Shown in pieces: positions 7,892-16,595 of a DNA stretch of 39,939 nucleotides. The first letter of the stretch is position 1. Every line of letters starts with the position of its first letter. The DNA lies in NCBI GenBank assembly GCA_017883965.1, contig JAFNKG010000015.1, positions 1 to 39,939 on the forward strand. Direction: 5' to 3'. The notes beneath the pieces were generated by a model. That model ran no database searches. It saw only the letters and a program-made list of their open reading frames with translations, and had not been told where the DNA came from. A program made the translations under genes and the position numbers. The DNA comes from Candidatus Methanophagales archaeon. Lineage in GTDB: Archaea > Halobacteriota > Syntropharchaeia > Alkanophagales > Methanospirareceae.

Positions 7892-9054
7892 TGCTGTCAA
7901 AGAGATTAAGTGGGGTAGAGGAGTCAGCAACCATAAGGATGGGGCATATAGCGAAGAAACTGCAGGAAGAGGGAAAAGAAGTGCTGAACTTCACGCTTGG
8001 TGAGCCGGATTTCAAAACTCCGGAACATATATGCGAAGCGGCGATGCGCGCTTTAGACCTTGGATATACGCACTATACGAGCAGTGCGGGCATAGAGGAG
8101 TTACGCGAGGCGATAGCGGAGAAGATAAGAGAAGAAAATAAGGTTGATGCCTCTGTGGAAAATGTGATAGTGACACCGGGTGCGAAACAGGCGATATACG
8201 AGTTGATGATGAGCGTCTTAGATGAAGGTGACGAGGTAATTTTGCTTGACCCTGCGTGGGTTACGTTTGAATCTGCGGTGAAAATAGCAGGAGGAGAGCC
8301 GAAATGGGTGAAAAGGGTGGAAGAAGAAGTGAAATACGAATCGCTGGAGTCCGTGGCATCCGGGAACACGAAAATAATGATAATAAATAGTCCTAATAAT
8401 CCGGTCGGGTATGTTCTCGGCGACAGCGAGTTGAAAGAAATTGCGGAATTCGCTGTTGACCATAACCTTCTTGTGCTATCTGATGAGATATATGAGAAGA
8501 TATTATACTACGGGAAAAGACACGTAAGCATTGCTTCTTTTAACGGTATGCAAGAAAGGACGGTCATCATAAATGGGTTCTCGAAGACTTATGCAATGAC
8601 TGGCTGGCGAATAGGGTATGCGGTTGCACCACCTGAGATAATGAAAGGAATGCTAAAGATACAGCAGCATTCGGTAACCTGTGCACCGTCAATCGCACAA
8701 TATGCAGCTTTAACAGCGCTTAGAAGCTCACAAGAATGCGTGGCGGAGATGGTGGATGAGTTCAAAAGGAGAAGAGACGTTATTGTGATGCGGCTAAATG
8801 AGGTAGGGCTGCGATGCTTGAACCCGGAAGGTGCTTTTTATGCCTTTGTAAACACCTCAAATCACGGAGACGGTATAGAATTCACTGAGCGGTTGCTAAA
8901 AGAAGCGTATATTGTCGTTACACCGGGTTCGGCATTTGGACTCGCAGGTAAAGATTACGTGCGGTTTTCGTTCGCAGCTTCAATAGAAGATATTTTAGAG
9001 GCGATGGAAAGGATAGAAAGCACTTTTCCAGAAGCAAGGCATTTCAGGGGATGA
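7888..9054 (+). CDS. Class I/II PLP-dependent aminotransferase (aspartate aminotransferase-like)
   Basis: A 388-residue fold-type I aminotransferase. Motifs seen: FTLGEPDF, YTSSAGIEELR (substrate domain), the cofactor pocket NSPNNPVGYV, LSDEIYEKI, and the Schiff-base lysine in NGFSKTYAMTGWRIGY (Lys about 233). VRFSFAAS carries the arginine that binds the substrate carboxylate. This is the archaeal aspartate/aromatic aminotransferase group; exact substrates cannot be told from sequence. The start codons ATG-ATG overlap the hisD stop, so the pair is translationally coupled; a role in histidinol-phosphate transamination is possible from context but is only inference. Confidence 0.9.
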   Translation: MMLSKRLSGVEESATIRMGHIAKKLQEEGKEVLNFTLGEPDFKTPEHICEAAMRALDLGYTHYTSSAGIEELREAIAEKIREENKVDASVENVIVTPGAKQAIYELMMSVLDEGDEVILLDPAWVTFESAVKIAGGEPKWVKRVEEEVKYESLESVASGNTKIMIINSPNNPVGYVLGDSELKEIAEFAVDHNLLVLSDEIYEKILYYGKRHVSIASFNGMQERTVIINGFSKTYAMTGWRIGYAVAPPEIMKGMLKIQQHSVTCAPSIAQYAALTALRSSQECVAEMVDEFKRRRDVIVMRLNEVGLRCLNPEGAFYAFVNTSNHGDGIEFTERLLKEAYIVVTPGSAFGLAGKDYVRFSFAASIEDILEAMERIESTFPEARHFRG

Positions 9055-9073
9055 GATAAAAAGGGGGGTAATA

Positions 9074-10831
9074 ATGGCGAAAGTAAAATTGCTCCGGGTA
9101 ACAGAGGAAGGAATTAATCTGGTTGCGGAATCTGCGAGGGTAAGTGGAGTTCCATTGACGCAAAGCTCGAGAGAAATAATTGAATTAATCACTGATAACG
9201 ATTATTCGAGTGCGCTTGAACATATCTATTTCACTTTTGATGTCTCGGAGATAAGCGTGGCGTTGAGCAGGGAATTGTTAGAGCACAGGATTGCTTGTTT
9301 AGGTGGAAGGACCCAAGTTATCATAAGATATAAAGGTAAAATTAGATATGTATGGCTGAGGAATCTGCATTATCTTAGCGACAAATCGGGAATTGAAATT
9401 TTGATGCAGGATGGCTCGTTCAAAAGGATAAATGGATTTGCCAGATATCCTTATTCCGGACCTTTATACAAAATTACACTGATAAACGGGGCTAATTTTA
9501 TAACGGATGCAAATCATCCAAATGTTACACAAGAAGGGTTAGTAAAAACCAGAGATTTAAAGGTGGGTCAAGACGCATTGTTATTCGCATCGTCGGGGGT
9601 TCAAAACACCAGCCGGGGTTCATACGATTTAGGCAGGTTTGCCGGTCTTTATGCTGCGGAAGGCTCTACACGCAGAGGTCGTTTAAACTTCACTTTTAAT
9701 AGCAATGAAGTGGAACACATCGATTTCGTAAAGCGATTTGGAGAAAGCAACTTGGGCTGTTCTGTTACGATAGAACCAAAAGAGGAAGAGCATAAATGTC
9801 AGGTTTATGTCGGTAGTTCTGGAATCGATAAGTGGATACACAATTTTGTGGAAGGAAATACAGCAAAAGATAAATCTGTTACCAGCCATGTCTTCGACTT
9901 GGGCAAGGAATTTCTTCAAGGCTTCACAGACGGGATTTTTGATGGAGATGGAAACAAAAGAGGTTTGCTTGAAATTCGTTCTAAACAGCTTAGAGATGAC
10001 ACAGCCAATATATTATGTTATCTCGACAAAGACTACCTGATGTCTGATGTTTTCCACAAAAACAGAAGCAAAAAAATGTATCAAGGGCGAAGGGAAAACC
10101 TCAAATCTTACAGACTTAAGAGATATACTTCTCCTCCAAAGAAGCAGAGGAGAGGAACTTTTGAATCCCCTCTGGCAAAATCATGGGCTGACTCCCAGGG
10201 TAATAGATGGATGCCAATTATAAGTGTAGAGAAAGTAAGAAATTTCAAGGGTTATATATACAACATAGAGTTAGATGAGCCACATTTATTTAGATTAGCA
10301 AATGGAATAGTCACTCATAATAGCCACACCGCAAGAAGCACGAGGTATATGGAAGAACAGAGGTTTGGCTACCACGTTCCAGAAGAGTTAGAGCGGAAAG
10401 GGAAAGCAGAAGCGGCGGAGGTTTACAGGGCTGCGATGAAGAACGCTGATGAAGCATACACGAAGTTGCGAGAACTCGGCGTTGCAAGAGAACAGGCGAG
10501 ATATGTCTTACCGCTGGCTTTACATACGCATTATGTGGTTACAATGAACGTTCGGAGTTTGATAAACTTCTTCATGCTCCGGCTCTGTGTCCGAGCGTCA
10601 CCGGAAATCCGAGAGCTTGCAATGCGTATGTATAAGATATGCCTGGAAGAATATCCTGATATTTTCTCGAAGATATGGTGTCGCGGCTTCACACTTGGCG
10701 TATGCCCTGAGAATGAAGCGAGAACCAACGAATGTCCATTCAAAAAGATATTACCGAAGAAGCGTGATATAAAAGATACATTTGAGGAACAAGCGAGGAG
10801 GATAATAGAAGAGAAGTTGAAAACTTTTTAA
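9074..10831 (+). CDS. thyX: ThyX flavin-dependent thymidylate synthase precursor, split by an intein
   Basis: A 585-residue precursor. The N-extein (residues 1-74) ends LLEHRIA and the C-extein (417-585) starts SHTARSTRY. Joined, they restore the ThyX signature HRxxSxxxxSxRY, giving an enzyme of about 243 residues that methylates dUMP using FAD, NADPH and methylene-tetrahydrofolate. The C-extein holds LRELGVAREQARYVLPLA and NVRSLINFFMLRL, both typical of ThyX. The C-terminus has extra cysteines (CRGFTLGVCPENEARTNECP). ATG 9074 follows a GGGGGG ribosome-binding stretch. The protein is inactive until the intein is excised because the insertion sits inside the substrate/FAD-binding motif. Confidence 0.95.
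   Translation: MAKVKLLRVTEEGINLVAESARVSGVPLTQSSREIIELITDNDYSSALEHIYFTFDVSEISVALSRELLEHRIACLGGRTQVIIRYKGKIRYVWLRNLHYLSDKSGIEILMQDGSFKRINGFARYPYSGPLYKITLINGANFITDANHPNVTQEGLVKTRDLKVGQDALLFASSGVQNTSRGSYDLGRFAGLYAAEGSTRRGRLNFTFNSNEVEHIDFVKRFGESNLGCSVTIEPKEEEHKCQVYVGSSGIDKWIHNFVEGNTAKDKSVTSHVFDLGKEFLQGFTDGIFDGDGNKRGLLEIRSKQLRDDTANILCYLDKDYLMSDVFHKNRSKKMYQGRRENLKSYRLKRYTSPPKKQRRGTFESPLAKSWADSQGNRWMPIISVEKVRNFKGYIYNIELDEPHLFRLANGIVTHNSHTARSTRYMEEQRFGYHVPEELERKGKAEAAEVYRAAMKNADEAYTKLRELGVAREQARYVLPLALHTHYVVTMNVRSLINFFMLRLCVRASPEIRELAMRMYKICLEEYPDIFSKIWCRGFTLGVCPENEARTNECPFKKILPKKRDIKDTFEEQARRIIEEKLKTF
9296..10321 (+). mobile_element. ThyX intein with LAGLIDADG homing endonuclease
   Basis: A 342-residue in-frame insertion. 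It begins with the nucleophile Cys (CLGGRTQV, block A) and carries block B with ITDANHPNV. The penultimate blocks end in LANGIVTHN followed by the extein Ser, i.e. the standard Cys...His-Asn/Ser splice junctions. The centre holds two LAGLIDADG-like motifs, LGRFAGLYAAEG (around 9630-9662) and LQGFTDGIFDGDG (around 9916-9953), so the homing endonuclease looks intact with both acidic residues (Glu and Asp). The frame is uninterrupted, suggesting a functional element. The site, between Ala and the conserved Ser of the ThyX motif, is a classic conserved catalytic location. Confidence 0.93.
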
Positions 10832-10875
10832 ATTCGCAAGAATCATTTTGTAATATAAGGAAAATAAGGAAAATC

Positions 10876-11628
10876 ATGGAAGAAGGAGTTATAACAATAG
10901 CGGAAGAGGAAGTTGTAGTGCATAAAAACCCGATAGTGATAGAGGGATTACCGGATGTGGGACTGGTGGGAACGATTGCTGCGTCTTACATCGTGGAGAA
11001 GATGGGTTATAAGGAAATAGGCTACGTCGAATCCGACTTGTTTCCTCCGGTCATGGTAATACACGAAGGCAAATTGGAAAATCCTTTTAAAATATACGGC
11101 AACGAAGGCGTAGTGGTGGTGCTGTCAGAAGTTGCGATACCGCCAAACGCGGTTTATCCGCTGGCGGGCGCTTTAGCTGACTGGTTCAATGGAATTGACG
11201 CAAAGCTTGTTATCTCGATAACGGGACTACCGGCAGAGAACAGGATGGATATAGAAAAGCCGGAAGTGTTTGCCGTTGGTAACAACGAAGAAGCCATAAA
11301 GAAGCTGAAAGATAAGCAAATGGAACTGATGGAGGAAGGATTTATAGCAGGTCATTATGCTATGATGCTAAGGGAGTGCTACAAGAGGAATTTGAATGCA
11401 ATTTCTTTGCTCGCTCAGTGCTTCCCTGTGTATCCTGACCCTGGTGCGGCGGCATCTACAATTGAGTCACTTGAGAAATTTGTACCATTGGGCATAGACG
11501 TGGGCGAATTAATGGAAAAGGCGGAGGAGATAAAACTAAAAGCCCGCGACCTTATGCGGCAGACCGCGCTCTCTGCTCCTGAGATGCAAAAGGGTGTGGA
11601 GCAGGATATGCCTATCATGTATCGTTAA
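10876..11628 (+). CDS. PAC2-family proteasome assembly chaperone homologue
   Basis: A 250-residue member of the archaeal PAC2 (formerly DUF75) family, related to PbaA/PbaB and eukaryotic proteasome-assembly chaperone 2. The hallmark N-terminal IEGLPDVGLVGTIAASYI (about residues 22-39) and YPDPGAAASTIESLEKF (about 188-204) are present. The end is a helical, charged region finishing PIMYR. Archaeal homologues form homo-oligomers; some carry a C-terminal HbYX (hydrophobic-Tyr-X) motif that docks on the 20S proteasome, and the terminal Met-Tyr-Arg here fits that pattern. Gene context gives no further clue. Confidence 0.87.
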   Translation: MEEGVITIAEEEVVVHKNPIVIEGLPDVGLVGTIAASYIVEKMGYKEIGYVESDLFPPVMVIHEGKLENPFKIYGNEGVVVVLSEVAIPPNAVYPLAGALADWFNGIDAKLVISITGLPAENRMDIEKPEVFAVGNNEEAIKKLKDKQMELMEEGFIAGHYAMMLRECYKRNLNAISLLAQCFPVYPDPGAAASTIESLEKFVPLGIDVGELMEKAEEIKLKARDLMRQTALSAPEMQKGVEQDMPIMYR

Positions 11629-11671
11629 GTTCAAAAAATAAATAAATTAGGGGGTGGAAGAAGGCATCGAA

Positions 11672-12037
11672 ATGGAAATGGAAAGGCGGATAATAAGGGC
11701 GACATGGGGCTACGATGGCAATTTAGAGCCGTTATATGAGGTGGAAGATAAAGAAGACGAGATACGGGTTACTTTTGACCTACCACGAGTAAGGAAAGAA
11801 AACGTGGAGATAAACACAACGGAGGATACGGTTGAGGTAATGGCGAAGATGAGCGATGCTGTTTGCTGGGAGCGGTGGGGAAGTATCCAGAAAAAGATAA
11901 CTTTTCAGGCTTTCAGGAAGCAAATAAGGTTACCTGAGCCAGTAGATCCGGAAAAAGCAAGTGCTTCGTTTAAAAATGGCATCCTGCGGATAAATTTGCC
12001 TAAGGTAAGAAGAAAGGTGTTTATACCAATAGAATAA
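11672..12037 (+). CDS. Small heat-shock protein (Hsp20/alpha-crystallin)
   Basis: About 121 residues. The alpha-crystallin domain runs from YEVEDKEDEIRVTFDLPRV to the C-terminus, with the late strand motif FKNGILRINLPK (GILRINLPK corresponds to the family G-I-L-x-I-x-L-P). It ends VFIPIE, an I-x-I-like oligomerisation tail (IPI). I prefer ATG 11672 because the GTG at 11654 overlaps the purine-rich GGGGTGG that could serve as its ribosome-binding site; ATG 11678 is also possible. It is an ATP-independent holdase. It is the last housekeeping-type gene before the injection-system locus and may be co-transcribed with it. Confidence 0.85.
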   Translation: MEMERRIIRATWGYDGNLEPLYEVEDKEDEIRVTFDLPRVRKENVEINTTEDTVEVMAKMSDAVCWERWGSIQKKITFQAFRKQIRLPEPVDPEKASASFKNGILRINLPKVRRKVFIPIE

Positions 12038-12084
12038 AAGAAAAATAAGAGGGCAGGCTCTAAATAATGGCTGGAGAATAAGAA

Positions 12085-12690
12085 ATGAGCGATTATACCG
12101 CGATATTATATGTTGGCGAAACATTAACCGAATTGTTGTGGGATAATATAAAAGATGATACTCAAGTCAGTTCTATAATCGGATCTAAGACGCAGATAAC
12201 CTTATCTTCTCCAGAAGAGATAAAATCCAACGAGAGATTATCTTTATTTTTGTATCAAGTTACTGAAAACGCTTATTTAGAGAATCAAGAGATGCAGAGT
12301 GTTAATTCAACAAAGCTTAAATATCCCCCCTTATCTTTGAACCTGTTCTACCTTGTTACGCCACATACACAAAATAGGGAGAATGACCATATTATACTGG
12401 GAAAAGTGATGCAGATATTTTACGATAACGCTATACTGAGAGGTTCTGTTCTCCATGAAAGTTTAGCCGGCGAAGAGCTGAGGTTGATATTGAATCCGCT
12501 ATCAACAGATGAACTAAATAAAATCTGGAACGTCGTCTCTAAATCTAAAACCTATAAGCTTTCTATTTGTTATGAGGTTACGCCCGTAAGGATAGAATCA
12601 ATGCGCGAGAGAGAAGTGAAACGGGTAATCGAAAGAAAACTTGAGAAATACCTGATTAGGGTGGAAAAAGATGATAGCAAAAAGGGATGA
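12085..12690 (+). CDS. DUF4255 protein, Pvc16/Afp16-like sheath/tube cap
   Basis: A 201-residue protein with the DUF4255 pattern. It has an N-terminal helix-strand region (ILYVGETLTELLWDNIK), the conserved SLFLYQVTENAYLENQE and YPPLSLNLFYLVTPHT segments, then DHIILGKVMQIFYDNAILRG and the closing strands YKLSICYEVTPVRI. DUF4255 proteins are Pvc16/Afp16 homologues that terminate the inner tube and sheath at the distal end of extracellular contractile injection systems. Here it opens the locus. GGAG precedes the ATG. The last 20 bases overlap the next gene, a sign of operon structure. Confidence 0.85.
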   Translation: MSDYTAILYVGETLTELLWDNIKDDTQVSSIIGSKTQITLSSPEEIKSNERLSLFLYQVTENAYLENQEMQSVNSTKLKYPPLSLNLFYLVTPHTQNRENDHIILGKVMQIFYDNAILRGSVLHESLAGEELRLILNPLSTDELNKIWNVVSKSKTYKLSICYEVTPVRIESMREREVKRVIERKLEKYLIRVEKDDSKKG

Positions 12691-13282
12691 AATCTTTCTT
12701 GAACGCCATACCACGAGACTTTCGTTTGCAGTCTTTCTTCTGGATGAATATTCGAATGGGAAGCCAATAGGCAGGGTAGAAGTGTCTCTGAAGAACAGAA
12801 AAGAGAAGCCAATAAAGAATCTCAGTTCGTATTATCTCTTCCTCGACCTTACTGATGACACTTATACCATCCAGGTGATGTCTGATTACTACTTCGATGA
12901 AGGTTCCGGCAGTATAAATCCAGCAGAACTTGACACTAAAAATCCGGTAGTAAATATAACCTTGAAGCCAACTCCTTCTTATCCTTTTCCACCGGGCGCG
13001 ACATTGATAAGGGGGAGGGTGCACGATTCAGCAGGAAAAGCGGTTTCTGGTGCTAAAGTAAGGGTGAAGGAAAGGGAGGTTGAGAACAAAACAACAGAAA
13101 AAGGCGAGTTTGTGCTCTATTTTGGACCATTGACCGAGGATGAAATTATAAAAGAGGGCGGTAAAAGACTTGTTAAGGGGAATGGCGATAAAATCATTCA
13201 CCTTGAGGTTGAATATGACGAGGTAATCGAAACGGTAGAATTGGAAGTGGAAGAAGGAAAAACAACTTCTGTGATAATTTGA
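12671..13282 (+). CDS. Carboxypeptidase-regulatory-like (Ig-fold) protein of the eCIS locus
   Basis: A 203-residue, mostly beta protein. The N-terminal half (RLSFAVFLLDEYSNGKPIGRV) looks like one beta-sandwich. The C-terminal half (TLIRGRVHDSAGKAVSGAKVRV to the end) matches the carboxypeptidase-regulatory-like/transthyretin fold, with the usual G-x-V-x-D-x-x-G-x-x-x-x-G-A-x-V pattern. No signal peptide is present. Such proteins recur next to DUF4255 in eCIS loci, so a structural or decoration role in the particle is inferred. The gene is followed by a promoter-like TATA box, so it may end the first transcription unit. Confidence 0.65.
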   Translation: MIAKRDEIFLERHTTRLSFAVFLLDEYSNGKPIGRVEVSLKNRKEKPIKNLSSYYLFLDLTDDTYTIQVMSDYYFDEGSGSINPAELDTKNPVVNITLKPTPSYPFPPGATLIRGRVHDSAGKAVSGAKVRVKEREVENKTTEKGEFVLYFGPLTEDEIIKEGGKRLVKGNGDKIIHLEVEYDEVIETVELEVEEGKTTSVII

Positions 13283-13290
13283 ATGGCAAC

Positions 13291-13300
13291 CTTTATATAG
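13291..13300 (+). promoter_or_regulatory. TATA-like box for the sheath gene
   Basis: CTTTATATAG sits about 58-67 bases upstream of the preferred sheath ATG at 13358. A start near 13322 would give a leader of about 35 nt carrying the AGAGGAGGA ribosome-binding site at 13344-13352. It would allow high independent expression of sheath and tube, the most abundant components. Confidence 0.5.
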
Positions 13301-13357
13301 TGTAAAAACAACCACTCTTACACCTTATAAGTGGAGTTTAAAAAGAGGAGGAACTAT

Positions 13358-15757
13358 ATGCCAGAATATTTAGCACCTGGAGTATATATAGAAGAGATAG
13401 AAATTGGAGCAAAGCCGATAGAGGGAGTAAGTACAACAACAACTGGATTTTTAGGAATGGCGGAAAGGGGGGACTTAAACAAGCCTACCCTTGTTACAAG
13501 CTTTGCTGAGTATCAAAGAATCTTTGGTGGTTACCTGGCTGAGAAGGATTACGGCAACAAACGCGGGCTGCCTTATGCCGTAGAAGGATTTTTTGTTAAT
13601 GGCGGGCAGAGGTTGTATGTATCAAGGGTGGCAACAGAGAAAGCAGCGAAATCTTCAGGCTTTTTGCCTGACATTTCTGGGAAGTCCATCTCATTAGCGG
13701 AAGAAGTGAAGGCGAAGGCGATAACACTAAAGGTTAAAGAAGACGCCACGGGCCTAAAAAAGGATGATGTCCTGCTCCTTAAAGATGGCCCTCAATCGGA
13801 GTACCTGAAGTTTGTCAGCACTGCGAAGGCGCTCACTATGGATGTTCCGCTAAGCCAGTCCTATGCCATAGATACAGACATTACAAAGATGAAACAGGGT
13901 GCCACAGCTTATACAATTCAGGAAGACATGGCTGCCAATGCCGTAGTCATTAAGCTTGACAAGGTAACAAACTTAGGGGAAAACGACGTGTTGATCATCA
14001 ATGATGCCACCAACCCCGAAATATGCATTGTTAAATCGGTCGACGCTACCGAAAACTCAATTGAAGTGAAAACACCTCTAAGATTTGTGCATGCTACAAA
14101 TGTGGAAATAAAAAAGTTGACTACAACTGCTACAACAAAGAAATTGATTTCCGTAGTAAAAGCGAGTTATACCGTCATCCCCATCACCGCTACAGATACC
14201 GACTTCAGTCCAGGCGATGCCATCAAGATAGGAGATGAATACTTTATTATCAAAGCAATCGATGCAGACAAAGTGATCTTAATTGCCGATGAGCTTAAGC
14301 ACCAGCATAAGAAGGATAAAGAGATCAAGCAGTTGGTCCCGGCGATCGAAGTTAAAGCCGTTAATGAAGGAACGTGGGGGGACAAGATCAAAATCGTGGT
14401 TAAGGAGAGCACACCCTCGAGTGCCAAACTGGCTGCTGATGCTTTAAATCAGAACTTCTTGGACCTGGATACTGTAACAGGAATGGAAAAGGGGACACTG
14501 CTTAAACTATCTACCACACCCCCGAGTTATAAGACCGTTACAGAGGTAATCAAGACGGATGACACCAAAAGGGTGGTACTTGAGAATGCTGTTGGAAGTT
14601 TGAGCGCTGGTAAAGAAGTGTCAACGGTTGAATTTGACATCATAGTCAGCTTTGACGGATTTGATGAGGCATTTAAAAACCTTTCCATGAATGAGGCACA
14701 CAGCCGCTATGTGGAGAAGGTCATCACGCCTGAGAGTTCCAAATTGATAAGCGTGAACGATGTCAGTACCACAGTAGAAGCCTCGCAGAAGATACCTATG
14801 CCACCTCAGGATAAAGAACCGGGTTGGAAGCTCAGTGGTGGCAACGACGGCATTCCGGATGACAGCGAGCTAAATACGACCTACGAAGGAAAAGATGACA
14901 CAGAACCTGTAAAGAGGACTGGCATTTATACCTTAAAGAACATAGATGAAATAAGCATTGCTGCCATTCCTGGTATCACTACCCAGCATCTTCAAAATAA
15001 GCTGGTCATTCATTGTGAGAGCATGAAAGATCGGTTTGCAGTCCTGGATTCAGAAGAAAAGGCGGATTTCGATGCAATCCAGCGACAGGGAAACTTATAC
15101 GACTCGAAATATGCTGCCCTTTACTATCCCTGGATCAGGGTGTTTGACCCGTTGTCTAAAAAACGAATCAATGTTTCACCAAGTGGATACATGTGCGGCA
15201 TCTATGCGCGCAGCGATACCGAAAGGGGGGTCCATAAGGCACCAGCAAATGAAGTTGTCAGGGGGGCGCTGGGTTTAGAAGAATTTAATGGGTATAAGAG
15301 AATTATTACGAAGGGTCAGCAGGATATATTGAACCCCAAAGGGATCAACTGTATCCGCGCTTTCCCTGGTCGAGGCATCCGTGTCTGGGGAGCAAGGACT
15401 ACCTCAAGCGACACACTCTGGAAATACATAAACGTCCGCCGTCTATTCCTATTCATTGAGGAGTCTATCGAAGATGGCACGCAGTGGGTAGTGTTTGAGC
15501 CGAACGATGAAAAATTATGGGCAAGAGTAAGACAAACCATCACGCAGTTCTTAACCCGGGTATGGAAAGACGGTGCGCTTATGGGCTCTACACCTGACGA
15601 GGCATTCTTTGTTAAGTGCGACAGAACAACGATGACGCAGGATGACATAGACAATGGCAGGCTTATCGTAGTAATAGGCGTTGCACCTGTAAAGCCAGCA
15701 GAGTTTGTTATTTTCAGAATAGCGCAATGGGCAGGGGGCTCTGCGGTAACTGAATAA
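13358..15757 (+). CDS. Contractile sheath protein (Pvc2-4/phage tail sheath family)
   Basis: About 799 residues, starting MPEYLAPGVYIEEI, the universal start of tail sheath proteins; ATG 13358 follows AGAGGAGGA, so the GTG at 13331 is rejected. The N-terminal region includes TTTTGFLGMAERG and GGQRLYVSRV. The C-terminal sheath domain (about residues 600-799) includes YYPWIRVFDPL, VSPSGYMCGIYARSD, ARTTSSDTLWKYINVRR and the final WAGGSAVTE. Between them lies a long insertion (about 115-430) of four related beta modules of some 60 residues each (for example DVLLLKDGPQSEYLKFV and GDAIKIGDEYFIIKAI). These probably decorate the outside of the sheath. Only one sheath gene is present, against three in PVC/Afp. 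The insertion uses codons slightly differently from the ends. Confidence 0.95.
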   Translation: MPEYLAPGVYIEEIEIGAKPIEGVSTTTTGFLGMAERGDLNKPTLVTSFAEYQRIFGGYLAEKDYGNKRGLPYAVEGFFVNGGQRLYVSRVATEKAAKSSGFLPDISGKSISLAEEVKAKAITLKVKEDATGLKKDDVLLLKDGPQSEYLKFVSTAKALTMDVPLSQSYAIDTDITKMKQGATAYTIQEDMAANAVVIKLDKVTNLGENDVLIINDATNPEICIVKSVDATENSIEVKTPLRFVHATNVEIKKLTTTATTKKLISVVKASYTVIPITATDTDFSPGDAIKIGDEYFIIKAIDADKVILIADELKHQHKKDKEIKQLVPAIEVKAVNEGTWGDKIKIVVKESTPSSAKLAADALNQNFLDLDTVTGMEKGTLLKLSTTPPSYKTVTEVIKTDDTKRVVLENAVGSLSAGKEVSTVEFDIIVSFDGFDEAFKNLSMNEAHSRYVEKVITPESSKLISVNDVSTTVEASQKIPMPPQDKEPGWKLSGGNDGIPDDSELNTTYEGKDDTEPVKRTGIYTLKNIDEISIAAIPGITTQHLQNKLVIHCESMKDRFAVLDSEEKADFDAIQRQGNLYDSKYAALYYPWIRVFDPLSKKRINVSPSGYMCGIYARSDTERGVHKAPANEVVRGALGLEEFNGYKRIITKGQQDILNPKGINCIRAFPGRGIRVWGARTTSSDTLWKYINVRRLFLFIEESIEDGTQWVVFEPNDEKLWARVRQTITQFLTRVWKDGALMGSTPDEAFFVKCDRTTMTQDDIDNGRLIVVIGVAPVKPAEFVIFRIAQWAGGSAVTE

Positions 15758-15774
15758 ATAGGAGGTAGATAAGA

Positions 15775-16221
15775 ATGGTAGGAGAAAGAAATGACCCGTA
15801 TAGGAATTTCAGGTTCTTGCTTGAGATAGATGGCATCGTGCAGGCGGGGTTCAGCGAAGTTACCATTCCTGATACGAGCAGCGACGTCGCTGAATACCGT
15901 GAGGGAAACGAACCAACGACTGTAAGGAAACTTCCCGGATTGACAAAGTACGGGAACGTAACCCTGAAGTGGGGAATCACAGATTCCATGGAACTCTACG
16001 AGAAGTGGCGTAAACCTGTGGAAGAGGGTAAGATGGGGGATGCAAGGAAAAACGTTGCTATCATCCTGATGGATGAAGAAGGGAATCCTGCAGCGAGATG
16101 GGAATTCGAGAATGCCTGGCCGAGCAAGTACGATGCACCAGACCTCAACGCTAAAGGAACCGACGTTGCGGTCGAAACCCTTGAAATAGTGCATGAAAGC
16201 ATGAAGCGAGTGCAGCCGTAA
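15775..16221 (+). CDS. Inner tube protein (Pvc1/Hcp-like)
   Basis: A 148-residue tail-tube protein of the gp19/Hcp-like family. Typical segments are NDPYRNFRFLLEIDGIVQAGFSEV split here as DPYRNFRFLLEIDG and AGFSEV, KLPGLTKYGNVTLKWGIT, and the C-terminal AWPSKYDAPDLNAKGTDVAV followed by ETLEIVHE. Hexameric rings of this protein stack into the rigid tube inside the sheath. It has a good AGGAGG ribosome-binding site and follows the sheath by 17 bases. A diverged paralogue at 17387 shares the same plan, so two tube types are present, as for Pvc1 and Pvc5. Confidence 0.93.
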   Translation: MVGERNDPYRNFRFLLEIDGIVQAGFSEVTIPDTSSDVAEYREGNEPTTVRKLPGLTKYGNVTLKWGITDSMELYEKWRKPVEEGKMGDARKNVAIILMDEEGNPAARWEFENAWPSKYDAPDLNAKGTDVAVETLEIVHESMKRVQP

Positions 16222-16235
16222 GAAGTCCGAGAGAA

Positions 16236-16595
16236 ATGTTTCAGACAGAATACGAGTTCACACTTCCAAAGGGATATGCGGACGGGGAAGGGAACCTGCA
16301 TAAAAAGGGTGTTATGCGATTAGCCACGGCAGCCGATGAGATACTACCGCTTAAAGACACCAGAGTTCAGCAGAATCCCGCTTATCTCACAATCGTCCTT
16401 CTTTCCCGCGTAGTAACCAAGCTCGGTGACCTTCCTGATGTGAATCCGCGGGTTATAGAGGAACTATTCGCTTCTGACTTAGCGTATCTGCAAGAGTTCT
16501 ATCATAAGATAAATGGCGGTGGCAGTCCGAAGATAGAAGCAAAATGCCCGAAGTGTGAGCACGAGTTCGAGGTGGACATTGGCATGGGGGAATAG
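16236..16595 (+). CDS. Tail-assembly-chaperone-like protein (G/gpE/Mu gp41-like), zero-frame product
   Basis: A 119-residue protein beginning MFQTEYEFTLPKG. It has the chaperone-like body GVMRLATAADEILPLKD, NPAYLTIVLLSRVVTKLG, and NPRVIEELFASDLAYLQEFY. Near the end is a CPKCEHEF half zinc ribbon (one Cys pair plus His). The overall plan and its place directly after the tube gene match phage tail-assembly chaperones such as P2 gpE and Mu gp41, which guard the tape measure during tail assembly. The frame stops at 16593-16595. Immediately before the stop there is a run of five G (16586-16590), and the downstream DUF6760 reading frame is in -1, suggesting programmed frameshifting. Confidence 0.75.
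   Translation: MFQTEYEFTLPKGYADGEGNLHKKGVMRLATAADEILPLKDTRVQQNPAYLTIVLLSRVVTKLGDLPDVNPRVIEELFASDLAYLQEFYHKINGGGSPKIEAKCPKCEHEFEVDIGMGE

Noticed and set aside
15316-16194. A 292-residue minus-strand frame across the sheath/tube boundary
   Set aside because: It is antisense to two strongly supported genes and has no recognisable domain.
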